Source: CAMYLR01 sp039588915
GTDB taxonomy: Bacteria > Gemmatimonadota > Gemmatimonadetes > JACCXV01 > JAHWKZ01
Direction of reading: 5' to 3'
DNA: 64,000 bases
Assembly (NCBI GenBank): GCA_039588915.1
Contig: JBDGYV010000013.1
Coordinates: 39,823-103,822, forward strand
Every line of letters starts with the position of its first letter. The stretch's first letter is position 1. A program made the translations under genes and the position numbers. This document shows, piece after piece, positions 27,102-35,409 of the stretch. A model generated the notes under the pieces. That model worked only from the letters and a program-made list of their open reading frames with translations, ran no database searches and was not told where the DNA came from.

Positions 27102-28787
27102 CTAATCCTGCGACTGGTCCGGCGTCGCGTAGAGCAGCCAACCGTCGGGATCGATCTCGATCTTCGTAACGCGGTTAGATGGCTCGACGTCGATCTCGAC
27201 GGTGCTGGCCTTCATTTCCACCTCGAGCCGTCGCTTGCCGGCGCCAGTAGTCAACTCCAAGTCGAAGTCCAACCGATACGGATCTCCGGGCTGCAGTTGG
27301 CGCACGATCAGACGATCGGTCTTTTGGTCGATCGCCAACACCGGCACCCCGGGGCGCCCAACCCACTGGGCGAAGAACCAGCCCAGATCCATCCCCGAAG
27401 CATGCTCGGCGACGCGCTCGAAATCGGCGGTCCAGGCCGTCTGTCCGCGCAGTTCACCGTAGAAGCTGCGAATCGCGTCAAAAAAGGCCCGATCGCCCAC
27501 TCTTCGACGCAACATATGCAAGACCCAGGCCCCCTTCTGGTAGTTATTCGGGGTCAAGAGGCTCTCGTACTCGCGTCGGGTTTGACCGTAGATCGGCTCC
27601 GGACTTTGTCGATGATAGGCAAGCACTCTCTCGGTCATGGCGCGCATGCGGCGCGACAACTCTGACGGGCCGCTTCCGGTGGAGCTTCCATGAAACTCAA
27701 AGAAGACCGCGGCGAAGTAGGACGCGAACCCTTCCGACAACCACAAGTGGTGCCAGTCCTGCTCGGTTACCGCGTCGCCAAACCACTGGTGGACGGTTTC
27801 GTGCGCAACCAGGGATGTCAGTTGATCGTCTCCCTCACCCGGATCCCCTGCACCCGTTCGAAGCGCGTCGCCGATCGCCGATTCGCTGTAGAAGATCGCG
27901 CTCGCGTTCTCCATCCCGCCGTATCGCGTGGAAGATTGGACGTGGGCCAGCTTCTCGTACGGGAACGGGCCAAACAACGAATCATAGAAGGATAGGATCT
28001 CGGTCGACCGAGAGAAGGCGGCCTCCCCGGCCAATGAGTCGGCGGGATATGTCCAGTGCGTGACTTCGACGCCGTTGACGACACCAGCGTTAGTAACACT
28101 GAACGGTGCCGCGCCCAACACCATGCAGTAGGTCGGGATGCTTCCCGTCTCGATCCACCGCGTGAGCACTCGACCGTCTTCGAGCTTCGACAGCTCACTC
28201 CGATAACCATTTGCCACGACCCGCCACTTCGCCGGTGCGATGATCTCGAACCCAACCGTCGCTTTGTCGGACGGGTGATCAACCGCTGGAAACCAGTAGC
28301 GTGCCCGGTCGGGCCAATTGTCAGCGAACACCACCACATCCCCGTGGCGATTGGGTTGGATTATGAGGCCATCTTGAGGCTCACCGTGATACCAGACGCT
28401 TGCCGTATGTCGAGTGGCGATCGGCTCGCGAGGAGCGCGCACGGTGAGCTTCTCACCTTCGTGCACAAACTCCGCGCGTTCGCCGTCGACGCTCACACTG
28501 TCGACCGTCATGGGCCCAAAGTCGAGGTCCAGCGTCGGGTGCAAGGACGAGCGGTCAGCCTCGTACAGAATCGTCGTATGACCGCTAATCTCCCGTCCGT
28601 TTACGGGCAACTCCAGTGCGATGTCGTAATGAAGAACATCCATTCCCAAGCGCCGCACGTAGCCGTCCACGTCGACGCTCGCGATCCCGACATCGATCGC
28701 GTCTTGCGCCAACACCGAACCTGTCGTCAGAAGCAGACACGCGACCGCAGATACCGCCGCCGGGCCGCGCTTGGTGATCGATCTCAC
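27102..28787 (-). CDS. Exported M1-family metallopeptidase
   Basis: Zinc aminopeptidase of the gluzincin M1 family, probably periplasmic. 561 residues from a GTG overlapping the stop of the upstream gene (GTGA). Signal peptide VRSITKRGPAAVSAVACLLL. The exopeptidase motif is GGMEN (290-294) and the zinc site is HETVHQW (H329, E330, H333) with E352 in LSEGFASYF; Y-containing PNNYQKGAWVLHML follows. It ends about 200 residues after the zinc site, so it lacks the large C-terminal helical domain of PepN, as do many bacterial M1 proteins of this size. The long N-terminal extension of the frame is a shadow. Confidence 0.93.
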   Translation of the reverse strand: MRSITKRGPAAVSAVACLLLTTGSVLAQDAIDVGIASVDVDGYVRRLGMDVLHYDIALELPVNGREISGHTTILYEADRSSLHPTLDLDFGPMTVDSVSVDGERAEFVHEGEKLTVRAPREPIATRHTASVWYHGEPQDGLIIQPNRHGDVVVFADNWPDRARYWFPAVDHPSDKATVGFEIIAPAKWRVVANGYRSELSKLEDGRVLTRWIETGSIPTYCMVLGAAPFSVTNAGVVNGVEVTHWTYPADSLAGEAAFSRSTEILSFYDSLFGPFPYEKLAHVQSSTRYGGMENASAIFYSESAIGDALRTGAGDPGEGDDQLTSLVAHETVHQWFGDAVTEQDWHHLWLSEGFASYFAAVFFEFHGSSTGSGPSELSRRMRAMTERVLAYHRQSPEPIYGQTRREYESLLTPNNYQKGAWVLHMLRRRVGDRAFFDAIRSFYGELRGQTAWTADFERVAEHASGMDLGWFFAQWVGRPGVPVLAIDQKTDRLIVRQLQPGDPYRLDFDLELTTGAGKRRLEVEMKASTVEIDVEPSNRVTKIEIDPDGWLLYATPDQSQD

Positions 28788-30163
28788 GGTGTGGGAGGCT
28801 GGTAGTACTCGAGGCCCAGGTGCGTTATCTGCTCCTCTCCCATCAGGAAGCGGAGCGTGTTCTTCAGCTTCGTGAGCTGAATAAAGATGTCGTGCTCCGG
28901 GTAGAGCTTGGGCGCGTGCATGGGGCTCTTCCAATAGAACGACAACCACTCCTGAATCCCCGTCATGCCGGCTCGAGCGGCAAGATCCAGAAACAAGACG
29001 AGATCCAGAACGATCGGTGCCGCGAGAATCGAGTCCCGACAAAGGAAATTGATTTTGATCTGCATCGGGTAACCGAGCCACCCGAAAATATCGATGTTGT
29101 CCCAGCCTTCCTTGTTGTCGCCACGGGGTGGGTAGTAGTTGATGCGCACGACGTGCGAGATGTCGCCGTACAACTCCGGATAAAGCTCCGGCTGAAGGAT
29201 GAAATCGAGCACGCCCAGCTTCGATTCCTCTTTGGTCTTGAACGACTCGGGGTCGTCGAGTACCTCCCCGTCACGGTTGCCAAGGATATTGGTCGAGTAC
29301 CAGCCGTGAATGCCGAGCATACGGGCCTTGAATCCTGGTGCGAGGATCGTCTTCATCAACGTCTGACCGGTCTTGAAATCCTTGCCGCTGACTGGAACAC
29401 CATTCTGTGCGGCGAGATCGAGCAGTGCGGGAACGTCGGCCGACAGATTCGGTGCCCCGTTCGCGTAGGGGATGCCACACTTGAGCGCGGCGTAGGCGTA
29501 GATCATGGACGGTGGAATCGAGTCGTCGTCCGCATCCAGCCCTTTCTCGAATGCGTCGATGTCTTGGTGCACCGCTGTCGGTTCCAAGAAAACTTCTGTC
29601 GAGCCGCACCACACCATCACCACTCGATCGCATCCGTTCGCTTCGCGGAACCGCTCAATGTCATCGATCAACTGGTCTGCCCATGCCCGCTTTGAGCGAC
29701 TCTCGATGATGTGCGTGCCGTTCAGCTTCTTGACATAGCGTTGATCAAAGGCGCCGCGCATCGGACGAATCGTGCGCAGGAAGTCGGCCAGCTCCTCGAC
29801 CTGGCTGCTTTCCAAGACGCCGGCATTGCGGGCGGACTCGCAAGCGTCGTCTGGAAAAACGTCCCAGGCTCCGAACACCAACTGGTCGAGCCCCGCTATG
29901 GGCACGAAATCCTTGATCTTCGGGACCCGTTTTTCGGGCCTTCCACCGAGCCGAATCGTCCCCATTTGGGTCAACGAGCCGAATGGTTGACCTATCCCCC
30001 GTCGAACCGCCTCGACGCCGGCCATGAAGGTCGTCGCCACGGCTCCCATCCCGGGCAGCAGCACCCCCAGAGTACCGCCCGCCGACGAGATTGCGGTCGG
30101 CTGCGAGGTCATTCGCTCGCCTTGCTGTGCACCAGCACCGTCATGTCGCGGCTCATCGTTCAT
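28784..30163 (-). CDS. myo-Inositol-1-phosphate synthase
   Basis: NAD-dependent conversion of glucose-6-phosphate to inositol-3-phosphate (old name inositol-1-phosphate synthase). 459 residues. Seen: the NAD fold start TLGVLLPGMGAVATTF, VVMVWCGSTEV, YANGAPNLSADVPALLDLA, GKDFKTGQTLMKTILAPGF, STNILGNRDG and KEGWDNIDIFGWLG, matching the family catalytic region. The ATG has AGGGGAACCG before it. It is 30 nt downstream of a CDP-alcohol phosphatidyltransferase, which implies a pathway to inositol phospholipids. Confidence 0.93.
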   Translation of the reverse strand: MNDEPRHDGAGAQQGERMTSQPTAISSAGGTLGVLLPGMGAVATTFMAGVEAVRRGIGQPFGSLTQMGTIRLGGRPEKRVPKIKDFVPIAGLDQLVFGAWDVFPDDACESARNAGVLESSQVEELADFLRTIRPMRGAFDQRYVKKLNGTHIIESRSKRAWADQLIDDIERFREANGCDRVVMVWCGSTEVFLEPTAVHQDIDAFEKGLDADDDSIPPSMIYAYAALKCGIPYANGAPNLSADVPALLDLAAQNGVPVSGKDFKTGQTLMKTILAPGFKARMLGIHGWYSTNILGNRDGEVLDDPESFKTKEESKLGVLDFILQPELYPELYGDISHVVRINYYPPRGDNKEGWDNIDIFGWLGYPMQIKINFLCRDSILAAPIVLDLVLFLDLAARAGMTGIQEWLSFYWKSPMHAPKLYPEHDIFIQLTKLKNTLRFLMGEEQITHLGLEYYQPPTP

Positions 30164-30193
30164 CGGTTCCCCTAATTCCTCACTCGTGGTCCG

Positions 30194-30832
30194 CTAGTCC
30201 GCTGTGTCCAGCGGAACGCCGTGGCCGACCTTGTATACGCTATAGATGCGCTCGACCGCCGTCAGGTTCGCCAGTATGGCGATCAAACCAATTGCAATCA
30301 GCAACGGAGTGTATTGCAACGCCGGATCCACGAGTCGTACGAGCGCCACCAGCAGTCCGCCTACCCCCAACGCAACCACCCGTTCCGGCCGCTGCATCAA
30401 TCCTACCGTGCACTCGATCCCGAGCGCCTCGGCTCGAGCCCGAGTGTATGAGACCATCAACGATCCAACCATCGCCAGAATGACGACGTAGCCAACCCAC
30501 CAGAAGTTGGGCAATGGTCGAAAGTAGGCGTACAGCGAGAAGTACACCGCGATCTCGGAGATGCGATCCAACGTCGAATCGTAAAACGAGCCGAACTTGG
30601 ACGCCAAGCCTGACTCACGCGCGACCCGGCCATCCAATGTATCCATCATTCCGCCGACTAGGAAGATCATTATCCCCAGCACCAAGTGCCGAGAGAACAC
30701 GACCGCTGCCGCAGCGAGGGTGATTAAGAAGCCAACGGTGCTAATCAGGTTCGGATGCACGCTTCTTCGAACGAGCCCGAACACGATCGGGTCGAGCAGC
30801 CGGACGAAACCGTTCTTTAGCCAGTCGGGCAT
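30194..30832 (-). CDS. CDP-alcohol phosphatidyltransferase, likely phosphatidylinositol-phosphate synthase
   Basis: Inner-membrane enzyme that transfers a phosphatidyl group from CDP-diacylglycerol to an alcohol. 212 residues, about six TM helices. The full signature is present: DG..AR........G...D...D within DTLDGRVARESGLASKFG and SFYDSTLDR. Sequence alone does not define the acceptor. The adjacent inositol-phosphate synthase suggests inositol phosphate, giving phosphatidylinositol phosphate as in Actinobacteria. A GTG five codons upstream is an alternative start. Confidence 0.85.
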   Translation of the reverse strand: MPDWLKNGFVRLLDPIVFGLVRRSVHPNLISTVGFLITLAAAAVVFSRHLVLGIMIFLVGGMMDTLDGRVARESGLASKFGSFYDSTLDRISEIAVYFSLYAYFRPLPNFWWVGYVVILAMVGSLMVSYTRARAEALGIECTVGLMQRPERVVALGVGGLLVALVRLVDPALQYTPLLIAIGLIAILANLTAVERIYSVYKVGHGVPLDTAD

Positions 30833-30873
30833 GACAATCGTCGCCACCGAATGTGGCTCTTGGACACGAGCAT

Positions 30874-30920
30874 TACAAAACGACGGGGCCCATCGTCGAT
30901 CGCCTCGACAATGAGCCCCG
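30874..30920 (-). terminator. Intrinsic terminator after trxA
   Basis: On the minus strand, an imperfect stem CGGGGCTCATTGTCGA / TCGACGATGGGCCCCG is followed by TCGTTTTGTAATG. It separates trxA from the phosphatidyltransferase operon. Confidence 0.7.
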
Positions 30921-30965
30921 AGCGCTCAACGAGATCACGCTATTCAGGTGGCCCCAAGCGCCAAC

Positions 30966-31295
30966 CTAAAGATGCGCTTCGATGACTTCTTCGAGGCGCT
31001 GCTTGGGTACCGCGCCTACGACGGTATCGATGACTTCCCCGCCTTTAAAGAACAACAGACTCGGGATCGAGCGCACGGCATACTCCTGCGCCGTACGCTG
31101 ATTCGAATCGACATCCATCTTGCAGACCTTGAGCTGGCCGTTGAACTGCTCCGCCAACTCGTTGATCGTTGGTGCGATCATCTTGCAGGGGCCGCACCAT
31201 TCGGCCCAAAAGTCAACCAACGTCAGCGTATCTGACTGCTTGACCTCGGCATCGAAGTTGTCGTCAGTTACGGCGTGAATGGTATCTGATGTCAT
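30966..31295 (-). CDS. trxA: Thioredoxin
   Basis: Cytosolic dithiol reductant. 109 residues with no signal peptide; active site FWAEWCGPCKMIAP (WCGPC at 33-37), cis-proline SIPSLLFF, and conserved ending GAVPKQRLEEVI. The leader just before the ATG is a long purine run (GAGGAGAAAGAGAGAGGGAG). It stands alone between its own promoter and terminator. Confidence 0.97.
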   Translation of the reverse strand: MTSDTIHAVTDDNFDAEVKQSDTLTLVDFWAEWCGPCKMIAPTINELAEQFNGQLKVCKMDVDSNQRTAQEYAVRSIPSLLFFKGGEVIDTVVGAVPKQRLEEVIEAHL

Positions 31296-31358
31296 CTATC
31301 TCCCTCTCTCTTTCTCCTCGCCAACGGGCCGAAACTGGCTCGACGGCGGCCCGATCGA

Positions 31359-31375
31359 GCGGCTATAATAGCCGC
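31359..31375. promoter_or_regulatory. Perfect 17-bp palindrome overlapping divergent -10 sequences
   Basis: GCGGCTAT-A-ATAGCCGC. It contains TATAAT on the plus strand and TATTAT on the minus strand, midway between trxA and the epimerase gene. It could be an operator covering both promoters or a hairpin in either leader. Confidence 0.6.
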
Positions 31376-31394
31376 CGCTAATTCCGAGTGCCAA
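31365..31394 (-). promoter_or_regulatory. Predicted trxA promoter
   Basis: On the minus strand, -35 TTGGCA (31394-31389), an 18-bp spacer and -10 TATTAT (31370-31365), the latter inside the palindrome at 31359-31375. The leader is about 63 nt. Confidence 0.65.
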
Positions 31395-31445
31395 CCAGGT
31401 ATACGTGCTAGCCTGGGGGACTGTTCCCGACACGGATAAACGAGA

Positions 31446-31883
31446 ATGACTGTCCGCCTCGCCCATATAGGCATCGCCGTTCGATCGATCGTCGATGCGC
31501 GCATTTTCTACGAAGAGGTGCTGGGCCTCAAAGTCGAGAAGGTCGAGGAGATTGCGAGCGAAGGCGTGCGCGTCGCGCTGTTGCCATTCCCCGGTGGCGA
31601 GATCGAGTTGCTCGAAGCGTTGGACCCCGAGACTCCAGTGGGACGTTTCCTGGCCAAGCACGGCGAGGGACTGCATCATGTTTCGTTTGACGTGCCAGAC
31701 GTCAGGAAAGCGATCCTAGCGGGTATCGAGCACGGCGTCGAAACGGTTGGCGAAGCACCCCGGCGGGGCGCTGAAGGCCGGGAGATCGCATTCTTTCACC
31801 CGCTATTTACTCACGGTGTGTTGGTTGAGGTAGCAGGTCCGCGGAACGACGCACCGGCCTCGCAGCCTCAAGAGCAGAACTAG
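31446..31883 (+). CDS. mce: Methylmalonyl-CoA epimerase
   Basis: Vicinal-oxygen-chelate enzyme interconverting R- and S-methylmalonyl-CoA in propionate and odd-chain metabolism. 145 residues. Metal ligands are visible as H7 (AHIGIAV), the GLHHVSFDV histidine, and the glutamate in GVLVEVAG; LLEALDPETPVGRFLAKHGEG is the usual middle. The mutase subunits are not in the window. Its TAG stop overlaps the opposing clpB TAG within the palindromic CTAG. Confidence 0.93.
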   Translation: MTVRLAHIGIAVRSIVDARIFYEEVLGLKVEKVEEIASEGVRVALLPFPGGEIELLEALDPETPVGRFLAKHGEGLHHVSFDVPDVRKAILAGIEHGVETVGEAPRRGAEGREIAFFHPLFTHGVLVEVAGPRNDAPASQPQEQN

Positions 31884-34498
31884 GCCGGCGTCTCGATCGA
31901 TGGCTCCGCGTCTTCCAGCACGTTCTCAAACGTGAGACTCTCTCCGTCCCCACCGACGTCGACCGTTACGTGGTCACCCTCTGACAAGCGACCTTCCAGG
32001 AGTGCGACCGCAAGTTGATTCATGAGATGTGTCTGGATAGCCCGCTTGAGCGGGCGCGCTCCGTAGGCGGGATCGAAACCCTGCTCGGCGAGAAACGTCT
32101 TGGCCCCATCTGTCACACTGATTAAAAGACCGCGTGTCGCGAGCACGCTGGCGATCCGTTCGAGCTGAATGTCCACGATCTGACCGAGTTGGGCAGGATC
32201 GAGCCGATGGAAGATCACCGTCTCGTCGACACGGTTGAGAAACTCCGGCCGGAAGTGGGCGCGAAGCGCCTCCGTGATGCGCGCCTCGATCGTGGGCCCG
32301 TCCGCATCCTCCGTAATGTGCTGACTCCCGATGTTCGAGGTCATAATGATCACGGCGTGCTTGAAGTCGACTGTGCGACCCTGGCCATCCGTCAGCCGGC
32401 CGTCGTCCAACACCTGAAGCAGGATGTTGAATACCTCGGGATGAGCTTTCTCGATCTCGTCCAATAGCAACACCGCATAGGGCCGTCGGCGTACAGCTTC
32501 GGTGAGCTGCCCGCCCTCTTCGAACCCCACGTATCCGGGTGGCGCGCCAATCAACCGAGCGACCGCATGACGTTCCATGTACTCTGACATGTCGATCCGC
32601 ACCATCGCGTCTTCGTCGTCGAACAGAAACTCGGCAAGAGCGCGCGCCAGCTCGGTCTTGCCGACACCTGTAGGCCCCAGGAACAGGAACGCACCGATTG
32701 GGCGATTCGGGTCCTGAAGCCCGGCACGAGCCCGGCGAACGGCATCAGACACCGCACGGACCGCCGGATCCTGGCCGACCACGCGGCTGTGTAGTCGATC
32801 CTCCATTCGGAGCAGCTTCTCGCGCTCGCCCTCGACCAATCGGGCGACAGGTATGCCGGTCCAGTTCGAGACCACCTCCGCGATGTCCTCCTCGTCGACT
32901 TCCTCCTTCAAGATGCGCTGGGTGGCCTGTTTCTGCGCCAGCCCAGCCTCGCGCCGTTCGAGTTCCTCAGTGAGTTCAGACAGCTTGCCGTACTGCAGCT
33001 CGGCGGCCTTCTCCAGCTCGCCCGCCCGTTGGGCCTGCTCAGCCGCGATCCTGGTGTTCTCAAGTCGCTGCTTGAGTCCACGAATCGCCTGGATCCCCTC
33101 CTTTTCGGCCTGCCAGTGCGCCCTCAGACGGTCGGCCTCCTCGTTCAGGTCCGCGAGGTCCGACTCGATCCGCGCCAACCGCTGCCGTGACGACGCATCG
33201 TCTTCCTTCGCCAAGGCTTGTTTCTCGATCTCCAACTGAACGATTCGCCGCTGAATGACATCGATTTCGATCGGCACCGAGTCGATCTCCATCTTCAGTC
33301 GGCTAGCCGCTTCGTCGACCAAGTCGATCGCCTTGTCGGGCAGGAACCGATCAGCGATGTAACGATGGGAAAGCGTTGCTGCCCCGACGAGAGCGCCATC
33401 GGTGATGCGAACGCCATGATAGACTTCATACCGTTCTTTTAGCCCGCGGAGGATCGCGATCGTATCCTCGACTGTGGGTTCGCCCACGAACACCGGTTGA
33501 AAGCGGCGCTCGAGAGCGGCGTCTTTTTCGATGTGCTGACGATACTCGTCAAGGGTCGTCGCCCCGATCATTCTCAACTCGCCACGCGCGAGTGGTGGCT
33601 TGATCATGTTCGATGCATCGACCGCGCCCTCAGCGGCACCCGCGCCGACCAGCGTGTGAAGCTCATCGATGAAGGTGACGACCTCGCCTTCGGATGAGAT
33701 GATCTCCTTTAGCACCGCCTTGAACCGCTCCTCGAACTCGCCGCGATACTTGGCACCGGCGACCATAGCCCCGACGTCGAGCTGGATCAGACGCTTCTCC
33801 ATCAAGCTCTCAGGGACATCGCCGGCCACGATCCGCTGCGCCAACCCTTCCACGATGGCCGTCTTCCCGACACCAGGCTCACCGATAAGCACGGGGTTGT
33901 TCTTGGTCCTCCGCGACAGCACTTGAACGACGCGGCGGATCTCCTCATCGCGACCGATCACCGGATCGATCTTTCCTCGCCGAGCCAGCTCGACCAAATC
34001 GTTGCCGTACCGTTCGAGCGCCTGATACTTGTCCTCAGGATTCGGGTCGGTCACTCGTTGTGAACCACGGACCTCTTTCAGGACGGCCAATACGTCGTCC
34101 CGCGTGACGCCAGCTGTCTCCAGGATGCGGCCCATCGCGCCGGCCTTCGTCTCGACCCACGCCAGCAGGACGTGCTCGATCGACGTGTACTCATCGTCGA
34201 GCCCGCGAGCCTCGCCTTCCGCGGCGTCGAGCAGTCTGACAAGCTCACGCGACAGTCGGGGCTCGGCCCCACCAATGACCTTCGCCAAGCGACCTATGCC
34301 CTCTTCGATCTGCTCGGCTGCCGCTCGGGCATCGAGCCCGAGCCGCGACACTATCGTCGGGAAAAGCCCCTCACTTTGCGCTAACAGCTCCAGGGCTACG
34401 TGCTCAGTGTGAACCTCGGGATGGTCGGCCCGCCTAGCAGCTAACTGGGCCGCCACGAGAGCTTCCTGGAGGCGCTTGGTCAATCGCTCGAGCTGCAT
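31880..34498 (-). CDS. clpB: ATP-dependent disaggregase ClpB
   Basis: Hsp100 disaggregase that works with DnaK to rescue aggregated proteins. 872 residues from the ATG at 34498: N domain (1-145), NBD1 with GEPGVGKT (206-213), the M-domain coiled coil near 400-520 (Arg/Glu/Ala-rich), NBD2 with GPTGVGKT (about 600), and a C-terminal domain with the sensor-2 motif GARPLKRAI. No ClpP-loop is obvious, which fits ClpB rather than ClpA/C. The 36-residue upstream extension overlaps the divergent DUF948 gene region and is rejected. Confidence 0.96.
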   Translation of the reverse strand: MQLERLTKRLQEALVAAQLAARRADHPEVHTEHVALELLAQSEGLFPTIVSRLGLDARAAAEQIEEGIGRLAKVIGGAEPRLSRELVRLLDAAEGEARGLDDEYTSIEHVLLAWVETKAGAMGRILETAGVTRDDVLAVLKEVRGSQRVTDPNPEDKYQALERYGNDLVELARRGKIDPVIGRDEEIRRVVQVLSRRTKNNPVLIGEPGVGKTAIVEGLAQRIVAGDVPESLMEKRLIQLDVGAMVAGAKYRGEFEERFKAVLKEIISSEGEVVTFIDELHTLVGAGAAEGAVDASNMIKPPLARGELRMIGATTLDEYRQHIEKDAALERRFQPVFVGEPTVEDTIAILRGLKERYEVYHGVRITDGALVGAATLSHRYIADRFLPDKAIDLVDEAASRLKMEIDSVPIEIDVIQRRIVQLEIEKQALAKEDDASSRQRLARIESDLADLNEEADRLRAHWQAEKEGIQAIRGLKQRLENTRIAAEQAQRAGELEKAAELQYGKLSELTEELERREAGLAQKQATQRILKEEVDEEDIAEVVSNWTGIPVARLVEGEREKLLRMEDRLHSRVVGQDPAVRAVSDAVRRARAGLQDPNRPIGAFLFLGPTGVGKTELARALAEFLFDDEDAMVRIDMSEYMERHAVARLIGAPPGYVGFEEGGQLTEAVRRRPYAVLLLDEIEKAHPEVFNILLQVLDDGRLTDGQGRTVDFKHAVIIMTSNIGSQHITEDADGPTIEARITEALRAHFRPEFLNRVDETVIFHRLDPAQLGQIVDIQLERIASVLATRGLLISVTDGAKTFLAEQGFDPAYGARPLKRAIQTHLMNQLAVALLEGRLSEGDHVTVDVGGDGESLTFENVLEDAEPSIETPA

Positions 34499-34575
34499 GA
34501 TGCAGGAAAAGTACGAAGAACGCGGGGCCGGGTCATGCGCAGTTTTGGCATTGACCTTGTATATTGATCCGCCGC

Positions 34576-34965
34576 ATGGAGTACGCCCTCTGGAATACGA
34601 TTGCACTCTGGATCATCGCTTCGTTCTTCCTGGTGCTCACCCTGCTCCTGATCTTCGTGGGAATCCCGGTGGCGCTGGACATCAAGCGATCGGCCAAACA
34701 CTTGCAGGGAACCGTCGATGAGGTGCGGGTCAAGATGGACCCGATTCTCTTCAACGCGCAGTCGATGGCCGATGATCTCCAGGAGATGACGTCGACCGCT
34801 AAGCGTGAGGTCAATCGGATGGGGTCCTCCGTCGATCGCGTGAGCTCTCGCATCGATGATCTGGCCTCATTGATCGAAGTAGTGCAGGACGAAATACAGC
34901 AACCGCTGCTCAAGTCAGTGGCCACGCTGTCGGGGGCGCGTCGTTTTCTGTCGCGTTATTTGTGA
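34576..34965 (+). CDS. DUF948-like membrane protein
   Basis: 129 residues: one strong TM at about residues 8-32 (ending FVGIPVALDI), followed by a long amphipathic helix with an SVDRVSSRIDDLASLIEV-type heptad pattern, as in DUF948 proteins. No enzyme motif. A possible -10 (TATATT, 34560-34565) ends 10 nt before the ATG. It precedes a YtxH-like gene on the same strand, a pairing seen in other bacteria where both are linked to envelope stress. Confidence 0.75.
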   Translation: MEYALWNTIALWIIASFFLVLTLLLIFVGIPVALDIKRSAKHLQGTVDEVRVKMDPILFNAQSMADDLQEMTSTAKREVNRMGSSVDRVSSRIDDLASLIEVVQDEIQQPLLKSVATLSGARRFLSRYL

Positions 34966-35023
34966 TGCGTCATTGTTGTACGATGGATTGTCAACGCAAC
35001 CGGGCCGCTAGCCAGGAGAACCG

Positions 35024-35404
35024 ATGAACGATCGCGATACGAGCGCCATAGATTTTGGCGCCGCATTCATGCTTGGCGCCTTGTTTGGGGCTGGAATCAT
35101 CATGCTCGTGGCGCCACGTCCACGTCGGAAGACCGCAAAAGACGTGCGCAAAAGGGTCAACAAGCAGGGTCAGCGCCTCAAGAAGGACGCCCGCAAACAC
35201 TTCGAGGAGGCTGGTGAATTGGCCCGTGAAACGGGCGAGGAGTGGTTGGGCGAAGCGGAGGACCGCTTCGGAACGCTCAGCGAAGAGATCTCGGCAGCCG
35301 TCGAGGACGGGATGCGGTCGATTAGGGAAACGGTCGCCGAGGAACTCCATGGCATGGAGCGCAGGCTTACCAGCAAGAAACGAAAGCGAAAGCTCTTCCG
35401 CTAA
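35024..35404 (+). CDS. YtxH-like protein
   Basis: 126 residues. N-terminal TM with the YtxH pattern FGAAFMLGALFGAGIIMLVAPR, then a highly charged helical tail (many Lys, Arg and Glu) ending KKRKRKLFR. AGGAGAACCG precedes the ATG. The role is unknown; Bacillus homologues are general-stress proteins. It lies 58 nt after the DUF948-like gene and 5 nt before the phospholipase-like gene. Confidence 0.75.
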   Translation: MNDRDTSAIDFGAAFMLGALFGAGIIMLVAPRPRRKTAKDVRKRVNKQGQRLKKDARKHFEEAGELARETGEEWLGEAEDRFGTLSEEISAAVEDGMRSIRETVAEELHGMERRLTSKKRKRKLFR

Positions 35405-35409
35405 ACACG

